DNA of 60,854 nt from Murimonas intestini (GCF_024622195.1 NZ_JANKBI010000027.1:1-60854), one strand, 5' to 3'; numbered from the stretch's first letter, positions 8,774 through 17,176 are shown. Numbers and translations: made by a program. The notes: generated by a model from the letters alone, not told the origin.

Positions 8774-8796
8774 CTTAATATTGTTTTAATATTAAG
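8774..8796. promoter_or_regulatory. Inverted repeat upstream of the YhhN-like gene
   Basis: CTTAATATT, five bases, AATATTAAG: a perfect 9+9 palindrome 20 bp before the start codon of the plus-strand membrane-protein gene. Its position and symmetry suit an operator for a dimeric repressor or a leader hairpin; which one cannot be told. Confidence 0.4.
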
Positions 8797-8816
8797 TACC
8801 TGAAAAGGAGTTTCTT

Positions 8817-9572
8817 ATGCCTTCGAGAACACGTTTATTCCTCAACGCCGAAGCTATTCTCTATATAGTTATACTTATTAATATGCAGAGAGCTTTCCTT
8901 CCCCTGCCAGTGTCCCCGCTTTTATGCCTGGCTTCCATTTTTTTATGCTTTCTCTATGCATTATCCTGGCTTCTCGAATCAGACATATTTCACGAAGGCT
9001 GCTTTTTTCTAAATGCCGCTTTACTGTTTTCTCTGTGCGCAGATTACTTTCTGATTTTTACGGATTTTTATATAGCCGGCATCCTTCTTTTCTGCCTTGC
9101 CCAGCTGAGTTATTTCCTGCTTCTGAAACGCAGGATCTCATCTGCCCTGCGGTATGCTTTCCTTTTCCTGCTCCCTGTCTTTATAATAAACGTCTTTTAC
9201 CCTCTGCCTGTAGACGCAGAACTGCTGCTCTCTCTCATTTATGTCAGCCTTCTGTCAGGAAATATCCGCAGCGCTTTTAAAAAAAACTCGCCCTGGATGG
9301 CTATGGGGCTCATCCTGCTTCTGTTATGCGATCTGCATGTAGGAATTTTTAACCTGGCAGACTATATACCGGCCCTTGCATCCGCATTGTCCGGCTGGAT
9401 AAAAAACTCCACCTTCCTCATATGGATGTTCTATATCCCTGCACAGGTATCACTCAGCCTGATGTCCTCCTCAGCATCCATAAAAAATTTCAAAAAAGTA
9501 AAATCAGGCGCCGGCGGTTCAGATGACCTTCTGCCCGGAAAGCCCGAGGATACTATTACCCAAGCTTTTTAA
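8817..9572 (+). CDS. Multi-pass membrane protein, tentative YhhN/TMEM86 family
   Basis: A 251-residue protein with about eight hydrophobic segments and almost no soluble domain. SLCADYFLIF in segment 3 followed by AGILLFCLAQLSYFLLL, and LLLCDLHVGIFNL later, resemble the paired acidic-residue helices of the YhhN/TMEM86 (lysoplasmalogenase-type) family. This assignment is tentative. The start is supported by AAAAGGAG seven bases upstream. Its 3' end overlaps the convergent dapL gene by 17 bp. It is one of the few plus-strand genes of the window. Confidence 0.65.
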   Translation: MPSRTRLFLNAEAILYIVILINMQRAFLPLPVSPLLCLASIFLCFLYALSWLLESDIFHEGCFFLNAALLFSLCADYFLIFTDFYIAGILLFCLAQLSYFLLLKRRISSALRYAFLFLLPVFIINVFYPLPVDAELLLSLIYVSLLSGNIRSAFKKNSPWMAMGLILLLLCDLHVGIFNLADYIPALASALSGWIKNSTFLIWMFYIPAQVSLSLMSSSASIKNFKKVKSGAGGSDDLLPGKPEDTITQAF

Positions 9573-10773
9573 TTCTCTCGATCGCCTCAATTGTATTCTC
9601 ATGGCTTCCAAATGCAGTCAGCCTGAAATAGCCTTCTCCGCTGGGACCAAATCCTGCTCCCGGCGTGCCAACAACACCGGCTTTAAAGAGCAGATGATCA
9701 AAAAATTCCCATGAAGTCATACTGCCCGGAGTCTTCAGCCAGATATAAGGAGCGTTAACGCCTCCTGAAACACTGTAACCTGCTTTTTTCAGCCCTTCCA
9801 GGATGATCTTGGCATTCTTCATATAATAGGCAACCTGCTCTTTTAACTGGGTTTTCCCTGCGTCAGAGTATACGGCCTCCCCGGCGCGCTGAACAATATA
9901 GGGCGCTCCGTTGTATTTTGTCCCGTGCCGTCTGGCCCACAGGTCATGGAGCGGGACATCCCCCGCTTTCAGATCCCTGGGCACTACAGTGAAGCCCAGA
10001 CGCACGCCCGTAAAACCTGCATTTTTTGAAAAACTGCGCAATTCTATAGCACAGGTTCTGGCTCCCTCACATTCATAAATTGAATGAGGCACATCCTTTT
10101 CTGAAATGTAGGCCTCATATGCCGCATCATAAATAATGACAGCTCCGGTCCTGTTGGCATAGTCCACCCATGCCTGAAGGCCTGACTTCGTTATAGTGGA
10201 ACCCGTTGGATTATTAGGAAAGCACAGATAAATAATATCAGGCGCCGCTTCCGGCAGCTCCGGAACAAACCCATTTTCCTGCGTACAAGGCATATAAATA
10301 ACATCGCTCCACATCTCTTTCACAGAATCATATGTCCCGGTACGGCCTGCCATCACATTCGTATCTACATACACCGGGTAGACAGGGTCACAGACTGCTA
10401 TCTTATTATCAATGCTGAATATTTCCTGAATATTTCCCGAATCACATTTTGCCCCATCTGACACAAAGATCTCATCCGGCTGTATATCACATCCTCTCTG
10501 CGCATAATCGTTGACGGCAATTGCCTTCCTTAAAAATTCGTATCCCAAATCCGGCGCATATCCATGGAAAGTTGCAGAGTCTCCCATCTCATCCACAGCA
10601 TTGTGAAGCGCTTCAATAACTGCAGGTGCAAGGGGCTGCGTCACATCCCCGATACCCAGCCTAATGATTTTTCTGTCAGGATTCTTCTCCTGATAAGCCG
10701 CTACTTTTTTTCCGATTGTAGAAAAGAGGTAGCTTCCCGGAAGTTTTAAATAATTTTCATTTATTTTAAACAT
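9556..10773 (-). CDS. dapL: LL-diaminopimelate aminotransferase
   Basis: A 405-residue class I/II PLP aminotransferase with the DapL signature N-terminus (NENYLKLPGSYLFSTIGKK) and PLP lysine in SFSKNAGFTGVRLGF. It converts tetrahydrodipicolinate plus glutamate to LL-diaminopimelate, the one-step shortcut in lysine and peptidoglycan precursor synthesis. It overlaps the 3' end of dapF by 13 bp, so both are translated from one message. Presence of this route without dapD/dapE neighbours fits Lachnospiraceae. Confidence 0.95.
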   Translation of the reverse strand: MFKINENYLKLPGSYLFSTIGKKVAAYQEKNPDRKIIRLGIGDVTQPLAPAVIEALHNAVDEMGDSATFHGYAPDLGYEFLRKAIAVNDYAQRGCDIQPDEIFVSDGAKCDSGNIQEIFSIDNKIAVCDPVYPVYVDTNVMAGRTGTYDSVKEMWSDVIYMPCTQENGFVPELPEAAPDIIYLCFPNNPTGSTITKSGLQAWVDYANRTGAVIIYDAAYEAYISEKDVPHSIYECEGARTCAIELRSFSKNAGFTGVRLGFTVVPRDLKAGDVPLHDLWARRHGTKYNGAPYIVQRAGEAVYSDAGKTQLKEQVAYYMKNAKIILEGLKKAGYSVSGGVNAPYIWLKTPGSMTSWEFFDHLLFKAGVVGTPGAGFGPSGEGYFRLTAFGSHENTIEAIERIKKLG

Positions 10774-11600
10774 GTAATCTCTCCTTCAAAAACTATTTCT
10801 GCAGGTCCTGTCATATATACGAGATTTTCTTTTTTATCCCAGCGTATCTTAAGATCGCCCCCCAGAAGCTTTACAGTTACTTCATCTTTTGTATATCCAT
10901 TCAATATTGAAGCCACGGCAGATGCACATGCACCTGTTCCGCAGGCCAGAGTCTCTCCTGAACCTCTCTCCCACACCCGCATCTCAATGGTATTTTCATC
11001 TATCACATGTACAAATTCCGTGTTGACCCTGTCCGGAAAGAATGGATGATTTTCAAATAAAGGCCCCGTCCTCTCTATCTGTACCTTCTTCACATCTTCT
11101 ACGTATACTACCGCATGGGGATTCCCCATGGAAACACACGTCATATGATATAACTCACCGTCTATCTCAATAGGCTCGCCGATTATCTCCATGGAATTTG
11201 ATACGGCAGGGATCTTCTCCGCCTTCAGCACTGGAGCTCCCATATTTACCTGGGCCAGCTCTGCTCTGCCGTCTGCAGTAGTAAGCTTAATAAATTTTAT
11301 TCCGCTCTTTGTCTCAATACTGATCTCTGTCTTATCTGTCATTCCTTTATCATACACATATTTTGCAACACAGCGGATACCGTTTCCGCACATGGCTCCC
11401 TGTGACCCGTCCGCATTGTACATATCCATCATAAAATCAGCTTTATCTGAAGGTTTTATTAGTATAAGTCCATCCGACCCGATTCCAAAATGCCGGTTGC
11501 TGACCCGGATGGCTGTCTCTCCCGGATCTTCCACTGTTTCCTCAAAGCAGTTGACATATACGTAGTCATTCCCTATTCCCTGCATCTTGGTAAATTTCAT
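10761..11600 (-). CDS. dapF: Diaminopimelate epimerase
   Basis: About 279 residues; epimerises LL-DAP to meso-DAP using two cysteines. Both catalytic Cys motifs are present: GAMCGNGIRC and GETLACGTGACAS. N-terminal FTKMQGIGNDYV is typical. The ATG at 11600 is chosen because AGGAGGAGCTAT precedes it; the upstream extension (MRRSY) would swallow the ribosome site. It directly precedes dapL and the pair makes the last steps toward meso-DAP. Confidence 0.95.
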   Translation of the reverse strand: MKFTKMQGIGNDYVYVNCFEETVEDPGETAIRVSNRHFGIGSDGLILIKPSDKADFMMDMYNADGSQGAMCGNGIRCVAKYVYDKGMTDKTEISIETKSGIKFIKLTTADGRAELAQVNMGAPVLKAEKIPAVSNSMEIIGEPIEIDGELYHMTCVSMGNPHAVVYVEDVKKVQIERTGPLFENHPFFPDRVNTEFVHVIDENTIEMRVWERGSGETLACGTGACASAVASILNGYTKDEVTVKLLGGDLKIRWDKKENLVYMTGPAEIVFEGEITCLK

Positions 11601-11636
11601 ATAGCTCCTCCTCATATATTTATAATAGAACAGCCG

Positions 11637-11661
11637 TAACTGTTCAGCACCTTCACAGTTA
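11637..11661. repeat. 25-bp palindromic repeat, family C
   Basis: TAACTGT-N11-ACAGTTA, one base different from the reverse complement of the unit at 7682-7706. It lies between the ANTAR gene stop and dapF start, with a partial GTTAC-AACAGTTAC motif at 11683-11697. A further degenerate unit is at 12280-12304. Confidence 0.7.
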
Positions 11662-11703
11662 TATGCACAAGCCTGCTGTATAGTTACGAACAGTTACATA
11701 GTT

Positions 11704-12252
11704 TTAGAACTTCATCAGGCTGAATACCATCCTGGCAGTTTCAAGCAGGTTGCGGCCGCTGTCCATACTGCATTTCTGAATATACCGGTGTGCTTCCTCC
11801 TCTGTCATGTTATTTCTCTCCATCAGCAGCTTCTTTGCACTGTCGATCACTTTTTTCTCTTCCTCGCTGCGTCCTTTTGGCTTCAGCTTTGCCTTTTTTC
11901 TGCTCCGAAGCAGATTCCCTGCCATCATTTCCAGGGTGTTCACAAAGTCATGTACCTTCAGCGGAAGCTCCAGGCAGACAATATCATTATCTCTGCAGTC
12001 GCAGAGTACATGGGCGGATGCCACCAGCAGCATCTCAAAACGCGGAGGGAGGCAGTCAGCTAATTCTGAATAAAGCATGTCGGAAAACTTGTATCCGCAG
12101 ACAACGATACCGTCATCCAGGCCGTCTATAATCTGAAGGGCCTGAGCTCCGCTGGTGCATATGCCGGCTACATCATAGCCGCTGCGCATCAGAAGATTCC
12201 GTATATTCCTGGCATCTTCCTGCCTTGGAAAGACAACCACAATGCTTACCAC
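11704..12252 (-). CDS. ANTAR-domain RNA-binding regulator with pseudo-receiver
   Basis: A 182-residue protein: receiver-like fold (about 1-115) and C-terminal three-helix ANTAR domain (about 128-180; EEEKKVIDSAKKLLMERN, then EEAHRYIQK). ANTAR proteins bind twin hairpins in leader RNAs and prevent termination. The receiver lacks the usual phosphorylation machinery: the N-terminal acidic pair is replaced and the beta-3 position reads GIVVCGYKF instead of an Asp. Control by phosphorylation is therefore unlikely. It lies 90 bp downstream of glnA, the arrangement of nitrogen-linked antiterminators in other clostridia. GTG start at 12252 follows GGGAGGTG. Confidence 0.88.
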   Translation of the reverse strand: MVSIVVVFPRQEDARNIRNLLMRSGYDVAGICTSGAQALQIIDGLDDGIVVCGYKFSDMLYSELADCLPPRFEMLLVASAHVLCDCRDNDIVCLELPLKVHDFVNTLEMMAGNLLRSRKKAKLKPKGRSEEEKKVIDSAKKLLMERNNMTEEEAHRYIQKCSMDSGRNLLETARMVFSLMKF

Positions 12253-12279
12253 CTGAACACCTCCCGTATAAATATTTAT

Positions 12280-12304
12280 TAACTGTTCAGTAACTTCTCA
12301 GTCA
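12280..12304. repeat. Degenerate family C palindromic repeat
   Basis: TAACTGTTCAGTAACTTCTC followed by AGTCA; the left arm is intact, the right arm has diverged. It lies between glnA and the ANTAR regulator gene. Confidence 0.5.
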
Positions 12305-12342
12305 CATACACATATCCGTTTAAAATAACTTTTGGCTGCAGA

Positions 12343-13671
12343 TCAGATCCTGTACAGGTACTGCTGGGTCTCCCACTCAGAAACCTGCTGGGAGTACTGT
12401 GCCCATTCTTCTTTTTTAGCACGGGTATATGCTTCAAACATACGCTCTCCTAAAACCTGGCGTATCAGCCCGTCCTTTTCCATCTCCTCAACAGCTTTTG
12501 AAAGGTTGTCAGGAAGAGTCTGAATACCTTCCTTTACTCTCTCCTCAGCAGTCATAGCAAAAATATTTTTATCTATTCCCGCCGGAGGAGTTATTTTATT
12601 CCTGATGCCGTCCATTCCGGCCGCCAGGCAGACTGCAAGGACAAGATACGGATTGCTGGCAGAATCTGGACATCGCAGTTCTATCCTTGTGCTTTCTTCA
12701 CGGCCCGATGGTATCCTGATCAGAGGACTTCTGTTCACAGCTGACCACGCAATATAGACAGGAGCCTCGTATCCCGGAACAAGTCTCTTATAAGAATTAA
12801 CAAGAGGATTTGTAATTGCCGTCATCCCTTTAATATGCTTCATCAGCCCGCCAATAAAATAATATGCTTCCTGGCTGAGTCCAAGAGGATCTTTTTCATC
12901 ATAAAATACATTTTTCCCATTTTTTGAGAGGGACATATTAGTGTGCATCCCCGACCCATTGATCCCTGATTTTGGCTTTGGCATAAAAGTAGCATGGAGG
13001 CCATGACGTTTTGCTATTGTCTTCACAGCCAGCTTAAAGGTCATAATGTTATCTGCCGTATCAAGAGCCTCATTATATCTGAAATCAATTTCATGCTGTG
13101 CCGGAGCCGTCTCGTGGTAAGAGGCTTCTACTTCAAATCCCATTTCTTCCAGGGTAAGCACCATGTCACGCCTCGCATTCTCTCCCAGATCCATTGGTCC
13201 TAAATCAAAATAACCGGCTTTCTCATGAGTAATGGTTGTCGGCTGGCCATTATCATCTGTGTGATACAGGAAAAATTCACATTCAGGTCCCACATCAAAG
13301 GTGTATCCCATATCTGCCGCTTCTTTTATCACTTTTTTCAAAATAAATCTTGGATCTCCTTCAAAGGATTCCCCATTTGACCGGTGAATATCACAGATCA
13401 TACGAGCCACCTTTCCCTGCTGCGGTCTCCATGGAAAGATAGCCATTGTATCCAGGTCAGGATACAGGTACATATCTGCTTCACCCAATCCGTCAAATCC
13501 TTCAATAGAAGAGCCGTCAAACATGCACTTGTTATCAAGAGCCTTTTCCAGCTGGCTAAAGGTAATTGCCATATTTTTCAGGTTGCCGAACATATCCGTA
13601 AACTGGAGTCTGATAAATTCCACATCTTCTTCCTCCGCCAGACGCATAATGTCCTGTTTCGTATACTTCAT
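12343..13671 (-). CDS. glnA: Glutamine synthetase type I
   Basis: 442 residues, the usual length of the GSI-alpha class of Firmicutes. Visible signatures: MFDGSSIEGF latch region, GPECEFFL, the ATP-binding ATFMPKPKSGINGSGMH segment, and the NRSPLIRIP region with RIELRCPDSASNPYL near the active site. It makes glutamine from glutamate, ammonia and ATP in the cytoplasm. Start ATG at 13671 is supported by TAGGAGGAAAACTAT. It has its own strong promoter and a hairpin leader upstream, and an ANTAR regulator gene downstream. Confidence 0.97.
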   Translation of the reverse strand: MKYTKQDIMRLAEEEDVEFIRLQFTDMFGNLKNMAITFSQLEKALDNKCMFDGSSIEGFDGLGEADMYLYPDLDTMAIFPWRPQQGKVARMICDIHRSNGESFEGDPRFILKKVIKEAADMGYTFDVGPECEFFLYHTDDNGQPTTITHEKAGYFDLGPMDLGENARRDMVLTLEEMGFEVEASYHETAPAQHEIDFRYNEALDTADNIMTFKLAVKTIAKRHGLHATFMPKPKSGINGSGMHTNMSLSKNGKNVFYDEKDPLGLSQEAYYFIGGLMKHIKGMTAITNPLVNSYKRLVPGYEAPVYIAWSAVNRSPLIRIPSGREESTRIELRCPDSASNPYLVLAVCLAAGMDGIRNKITPPAGIDKNIFAMTAEERVKEGIQTLPDNLSKAVEEMEKDGLIRQVLGERMFEAYTRAKKEEWAQYSQQVSEWETQQYLYRI

Positions 13672-13876
13672 ATAGTTTTCCTCCTAATACAAAGAACAAA
13701 AGCATGCCTCACACACTAAAGTTCCTATTTTTTTACGCATCATCTGCTCCGCACACACAGCTGCGCTTCCCGCATACAGCTGCGCATTCTCCGGTAGTTT
13801 TAATTCCACAGGGAGCAAATTTTCCAATGAAATTAAAAATGGGCGTTCTTATGCTACTAAGAACGCCCTTGCTCTA
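13672..13876 (-). promoter_or_regulatory. glnA 5' leader with tandem hairpins, candidate ANTAR target
   Basis: The predicted transcript starts near 13876. First comes a perfect 11-bp hairpin (arms 13841-13851 and 13858-13868, loop GUAGCA on the RNA) followed by AUUUUUAAUUU, a terminator-like unit. Then come two direct repeats of GCGCAGCTGTRTG (13752-13787), each able to form a CGCA/TGCG hairpin; the first has hexaloop GCUGUA. ANTAR targets are twin hairpins with six-base loops (A at 1, G at 4); these loops share G at 4 but not A at 1. The ANTAR gene next to glnA makes a regulatory link plausible, not proven. Confidence 0.5.
13841..13868 (-). terminator. Hairpin with T-rich tail in the glnA leader
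   Basis: Perfect 11-bp stem, 6-base loop, T-rich tract at 13827-13840 on the minus strand. It lies only about 8 bases after the predicted glnA transcription start, so it could be an attenuator, a 5' stabilising hairpin, or the terminator of the NlpC/P60 gene whose stop lies 214 bp upstream. Confidence 0.6.
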
Positions 13877-13882
13877 ACAGAG

Positions 13883-13911
13883 ATATTAACAGGGAAATTT
13901 TAATTTGTCAA
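13883..13911 (-). promoter_or_regulatory. Sigma-A promoter of glnA
   Basis: TTGACA (13906-13911), 17-base spacer, TAATAT (13883-13888) on the minus strand. Consensus -35, optimal spacing, and position just before the glnA leader make this a confident call. Confidence 0.8.
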
Positions 13912-14081
13912 TACTGTTATCTTTTAAATTCTTTTAATTCTTTTTAATTTTATTTATTCTTTCATCCCATATTTTAATCCAGGTTTTGAATATCCCTGTT
14001 TACTGCGTGACCTATCTCATTCATATTACTATATATTTATACAGCAATGAATGTTTATGTATCACAGCACAATGCACCTCC

Positions 14082-15884
14082 TTACGGGAGTGCCACAGGG
14101 GTTCTCACATACCTGAATCCTGACGACCACGCCTCGCCCACAACTACTCCGTTCTGGCTGGAGGAACAGTGTGCTACCAGCAGACTTCCATCTGATTTTT
14201 TGCCTATGACAATGCCTACATGGTTATTGTCAGTCCCGTCAGGTGCATTATAAAATACCAGATCTCCCGGCCGGGCATTTGCCTGCTCCACCATAGCCGA
14301 AGCATTCCACTGAGTTGTAGTATGGCCTCCTATTCCTGCATCTCCGTCAATTCCATTAAAGAATGCCCAGAGTACATAACCGCTGCAGTCAAGGCCATAT
14401 CCCCTCAGGGTCCCTGAAGACTGGCTCCCTGCTGCGCTGACCATCATTGGGCTTCCCCATAGCGGATCCCAACCCTTAGCATAGGATTTACCTCCCCAGA
14501 AATAACCTACTTTTCCCACCAGACTGTAAGCCGCAGTCACAATAGCTGCCCTCTCCCGGGAAATATCATTTCCAAGCGTCCCGCGGATGATCCCCGGGGC
14601 CTGTGACACAACAGCACATAATACACCGCAGTCCACTGACGAATATTTACGCAGCATTGCCGCCGCTTCATTGTTTCTCACGGCTGCTGCCTGTGCCTCT
14701 TCAGCTGACATATTACTTCCCGACTGTACCACACTGTTCACGGTCTTTAAAACTGCTGAAGGATCTCCGTCAAGCCCAAAAAGCTTAATATAATCTTCTG
14801 CTGAAATTGAAAAGACCTCCTGCCCCACATCAATACCCGGCACTGCCTGACGCAGATTCCCGGCCATTGTTGAAGTGTTTTTCGGATTCATCATAAAGAA
14901 ACATTTTTTAAGAAGTTTTTCCGAGTCGCCATTCATGGTGATAATCCCGTCAGGATTCTGCTGCCTGTATTCAACTACGTAAAGAGCCAGCACATCCTGC
15001 CAGTTTTTCGCCGTAAACTCCTCCGGCCTGTCCAGATACTGCCTGTAATAGGCCTCTATCCTGTCCATCACATCCTTAAAATCAGCTGAAAAATCAAGCG
15101 CATATGTACTTTGCAGTTCACCCACATAGATTCCCGTCCCTGCTATCACGTTTACAGCAGGCGCAGGTGCCTTATCCGAATGATCCTCGGACTTATCCCC
15201 TTCATGCTCCGGCTTGATATTTTCCTTTTCTTTCTTTTTATCCTTATCCTTTTTATCTTTATCTGTCTCAGATTCTGATTCGCTCTCAGATTCCCCCTCA
15301 GACTCTGATTCCGACTCTAGCTCAGATTCCGACTCACCTTCAGACTCATTTTCAGTTTCCCTTCCGCCCTCTGTATCCTTCTCTGATTCTTTATCTGAAT
15401 CCTTCTCAGTCTGCTTCTCCGAATTCTTTTCCGTTTCTTTCTCAGTTGGCTTCTCTGAATTCTTTTCCGTTTCCTTCTCTGTCGGCTTTTCTGAATTCTT
15501 TTCTGTTTCTTTTTCAGTCAGCTTTTCTGATTCTTTTTCTGTTTCCTTCTCAGTCGGCGCTTCCGTGCCTTCTGTCTGTTTTTCTGTATTAGTTTCCGTA
15601 GGTGCCTCTGTACCGGCCTCTGTTGGTTTCTCAGTGGGTGCCTCCGTCGGTGCTTCTGTCGGAGCCTCAGTATGTGGTTCTGTGGGGGCTTCTGTAGGCG
15701 CCTCTGTAGGAACCTGCGCCGGCTCCTCCACAGGAGCTTCCGTGCCCCCCTGGCTGGAAGTAATCTGAGTATCTGCATCGGCAGCATATACCTGCTGAGG
15801 CACAGACCCTGCTATCATTGCTGCCGCCAATATGTAATTCAGGTGCTTTTTCCAGCTGTTCCTGCCTCTGCTGTCACGGTGCAT
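14082..15884 (-). CDS. Secreted NlpC/P60 peptidoglycan hydrolase with long acidic repeat linker
   Basis: About 600 residues: signal peptide (hydrophobic LNYILAAAMIAGSVPQQVYA, cut after AYA-type site), a ~190-residue low-complexity linker of APTE, EKPTEKET and SESE repeats, a central domain of unknown kind, and a C-terminal NlpC/P60 domain with Cys about 500 (GLDCSGYVLWAFF), His about 555 (NNHVGIVIG) and His about 572. The enzyme should cleave cell-wall stem peptides outside the cell. ATG at 15884 follows AAAGGAG by ten bases; an upstream TTG frame lacks this support. A strong promoter with repeated CTYAAGTG boxes lies upstream. Confidence 0.87.
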   Translation of the reverse strand: MHRDSRGRNSWKKHLNYILAAAMIAGSVPQQVYAADADTQITSSQGGTEAPVEEPAQVPTEAPTEAPTEPHTEAPTEAPTEAPTEKPTEAGTEAPTETNTEKQTEGTEAPTEKETEKESEKLTEKETEKNSEKPTEKETEKNSEKPTEKETEKNSEKQTEKDSDKESEKDTEGGRETENESEGESESELESESESEGESESESESETDKDKKDKDKKKEKENIKPEHEGDKSEDHSDKAPAPAVNVIAGTGIYVGELQSTYALDFSADFKDVMDRIEAYYRQYLDRPEEFTAKNWQDVLALYVVEYRQQNPDGIITMNGDSEKLLKKCFFMMNPKNTSTMAGNLRQAVPGIDVGQEVFSISAEDYIKLFGLDGDPSAVLKTVNSVVQSGSNMSAEEAQAAAVRNNEAAAMLRKYSSVDCGVLCAVVSQAPGIIRGTLGNDISRERAAIVTAAYSLVGKVGYFWGGKSYAKGWDPLWGSPMMVSAAGSQSSGTLRGYGLDCSGYVLWAFFNGIDGDAGIGGHTTTQWNASAMVEQANARPGDLVFYNAPDGTDNNHVGIVIGKKSDGSLLVAHCSSSQNGVVVGEAWSSGFRYVRTPVALP

Positions 15885-15912
15885 TTTGTCAAATCTCCTT
15901 TGTTGACTGTTA

Positions 15913-16002
15913 CTCAAGTGATTTTTATATTATATATAAACTTAAGTGAATTTTTCATGTAATCTTATAAATTATACTACCAAACAGACAGAATCTCAAG
16001 TG
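15913..16002 (-). promoter_or_regulatory. Promoter region of the NlpC/P60 gene with three CTYAAGTG repeats
   Basis: Minus-strand promoter TTGAGA (15994-15999), 17-base spacer, TATAAT (15971-15976). Direct repeats of CTYAAGTG (plus-strand reading) start at 15913, 15941 and 15995; the last overlaps the -35 box. Repeated boxes around a promoter suggest a transcription-factor site; the factor is unknown. Confidence 0.6.
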
Positions 16003-16041
16003 TGGATGTCTTAAGAATGGGTTTAGGTTTTCTTAAGGGGG

Positions 16042-16322
16042 TTGCTGTTTAGGGGAGTAACAGGACGCTTTGTGCGGAAGGAAGTGAGCCATCAGGAAGG
16101 GGAGCGGTCATACCGTCCGCCGACATTAGGAGGGGGACTTACAAAAAAAGTGAACGCTTGCGCTCAAGGCCGGAGCTGTCTGAGGGGCGTTTGTATCGAC
16201 AAACGCACCGAGTTTCCGGCCGCCTTTTGCGTTTCAAGCAGTCTTCGGGGCCTTAGAGTTTCACGACGCAGCGGTTCGGACTGAACCACGAACTCTCCCG
16301 CCCCTAATCAGCTAAACAGCAA
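16042..16322. mobile_element. Foldback intergenic element A, copy 1 (281 bp)
   Basis: Ends are TTGCTGTTTAG (16042-16052) and its inverse (16312-16322). The right half holds the conserved core shared with copies 2 and 3, including a GGCCGG/CCGGCC stem, an inner hairpin with arms GCGTTTGT and ACAAACGC, and the conserved GTTTC-type stem sequence. The left half resembles the left end of copy 2 but the large outer stems are lost, so it looks like a decayed or internally deleted copy. It ends one base before the stop codon of the deacetylase gene. Short frames within it are by-products of the repeat. Confidence 0.8.
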
Positions 16323-16323
16323 T

Positions 16324-17100
16324 TTAATCTCTTATCTGCTTCCCAGTCCCATCCATATGGAAATTTTCTTTATAGATCAACTGTGAAATAGGGACTATTT
16401 CGTATCCCTGGGTTTCCAGGCCTGTGATTACTGACTCTAAGGCGTCTGCCGTATACTTTGCCCCGTTATGCATAAGTATGATGCTGCCATTTGTCAGATC
16501 TTTATTTTGAAGTACAGTGCTGATAATACTGTCAACGCCATAATCTTTCCAATCGAGACTGTCCACGGACCACTGAATGGGGAAATATCCGCAGGAGTAT
16601 GATGTTTTTATCAGCTTATTATCATAGTCACCATAGGGCGGCCTGAACAGCTGCATGCTCACACCTGTCAGTTCTTTCACACGGTCATGGACCTTCATAA
16701 TCTCTTCCTCGCATTCTTTTGCTGAAAGCTGGCTCATATTCTTGTGGTTTTCGCTGTGATTTCCCAGATCATGGCCTGCTGCCTGTATTTTCTTAACATC
16801 CTCCGGATATGATTCAACCCAGCCTCCTGTCATGAAAAAAGTTACATGCAGGTTATGACTGGCCAGAATATCAAGTATCCTCTGGGTGTCCTCATTTCCC
16901 CAGGCCGCATCAAATGAAAGCGCTACCTGTTTCTTTTGCGTGTCCACGCTGTAAATTGGCAATTCTCTGTTTCCCACAGTGCTGCTTGTCTGAAGAGCCG
17001 TCTCTCCAAATCGGTATATCCCGGCAAATACAAGCAGAGCGCACAGGGCAAGGATCCCAATCCCTCTGTATGGATAGATTTTTTCTTCTTTCTCTTCCAT
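16324..17100 (-). CDS. Polysaccharide deacetylase, PdaB-like
   Basis: 258 residues with one N-terminal membrane segment (about 12-30) and an extracellular NodB domain. The motif 1 reads SFDAAWGNEDT, the variant seen in sporulation-type PdaA/PdaB proteins, with metal His residues in NHSENH (motif 2), RPPYGDYD (motif 3) and ILMHNG (motif 5). It should deacetylate peptidoglycan sugars or a related polymer at the cell surface or in the forespore envelope. ATG at 17100 follows GAGGAG. It ends directly against repeat element A. It follows the mutS2 paralogue by 76 bp. Confidence 0.88.
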   Translation of the reverse strand: MEEKEEKIYPYRGIGILALCALLVFAGIYRFGETALQTSSTVGNRELPIYSVDTQKKQVALSFDAAWGNEDTQRILDILASHNLHVTFFMTGGWVESYPEDVKKIQAAGHDLGNHSENHKNMSQLSAKECEEEIMKVHDRVKELTGVSMQLFRPPYGDYDNKLIKTSYSCGYFPIQWSVDSLDWKDYGVDSIISTVLQNKDLTNGSIILMHNGAKYTADALESVITGLETQGYEIVPISQLIYKENFHMDGTGKQIRD

Positions 17101-17176
17101 CTCAAAAAACTCCTCGCATATACTCTGTTGTAGTATATGCAGGATATAAATGGGTTAGAAATAATAATACACGCTG

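Noticed and set aside
15214..15768. Long plus-strand frame rich in Ser-Asp and Ser-Val
   Set aside because: It is the antisense reading of the Thr/Glu/Pro repeat linker of the NlpC/P60 protein.
16042..16284. 80-codon frame with many Arg and Cys, and the similar 61-codon frame at 60637-60822
   Set aside because: Both lie inside element A and their similarity is explained by the repeated DNA. Strand and composition do not fit a gene and no ribosome site supports them.
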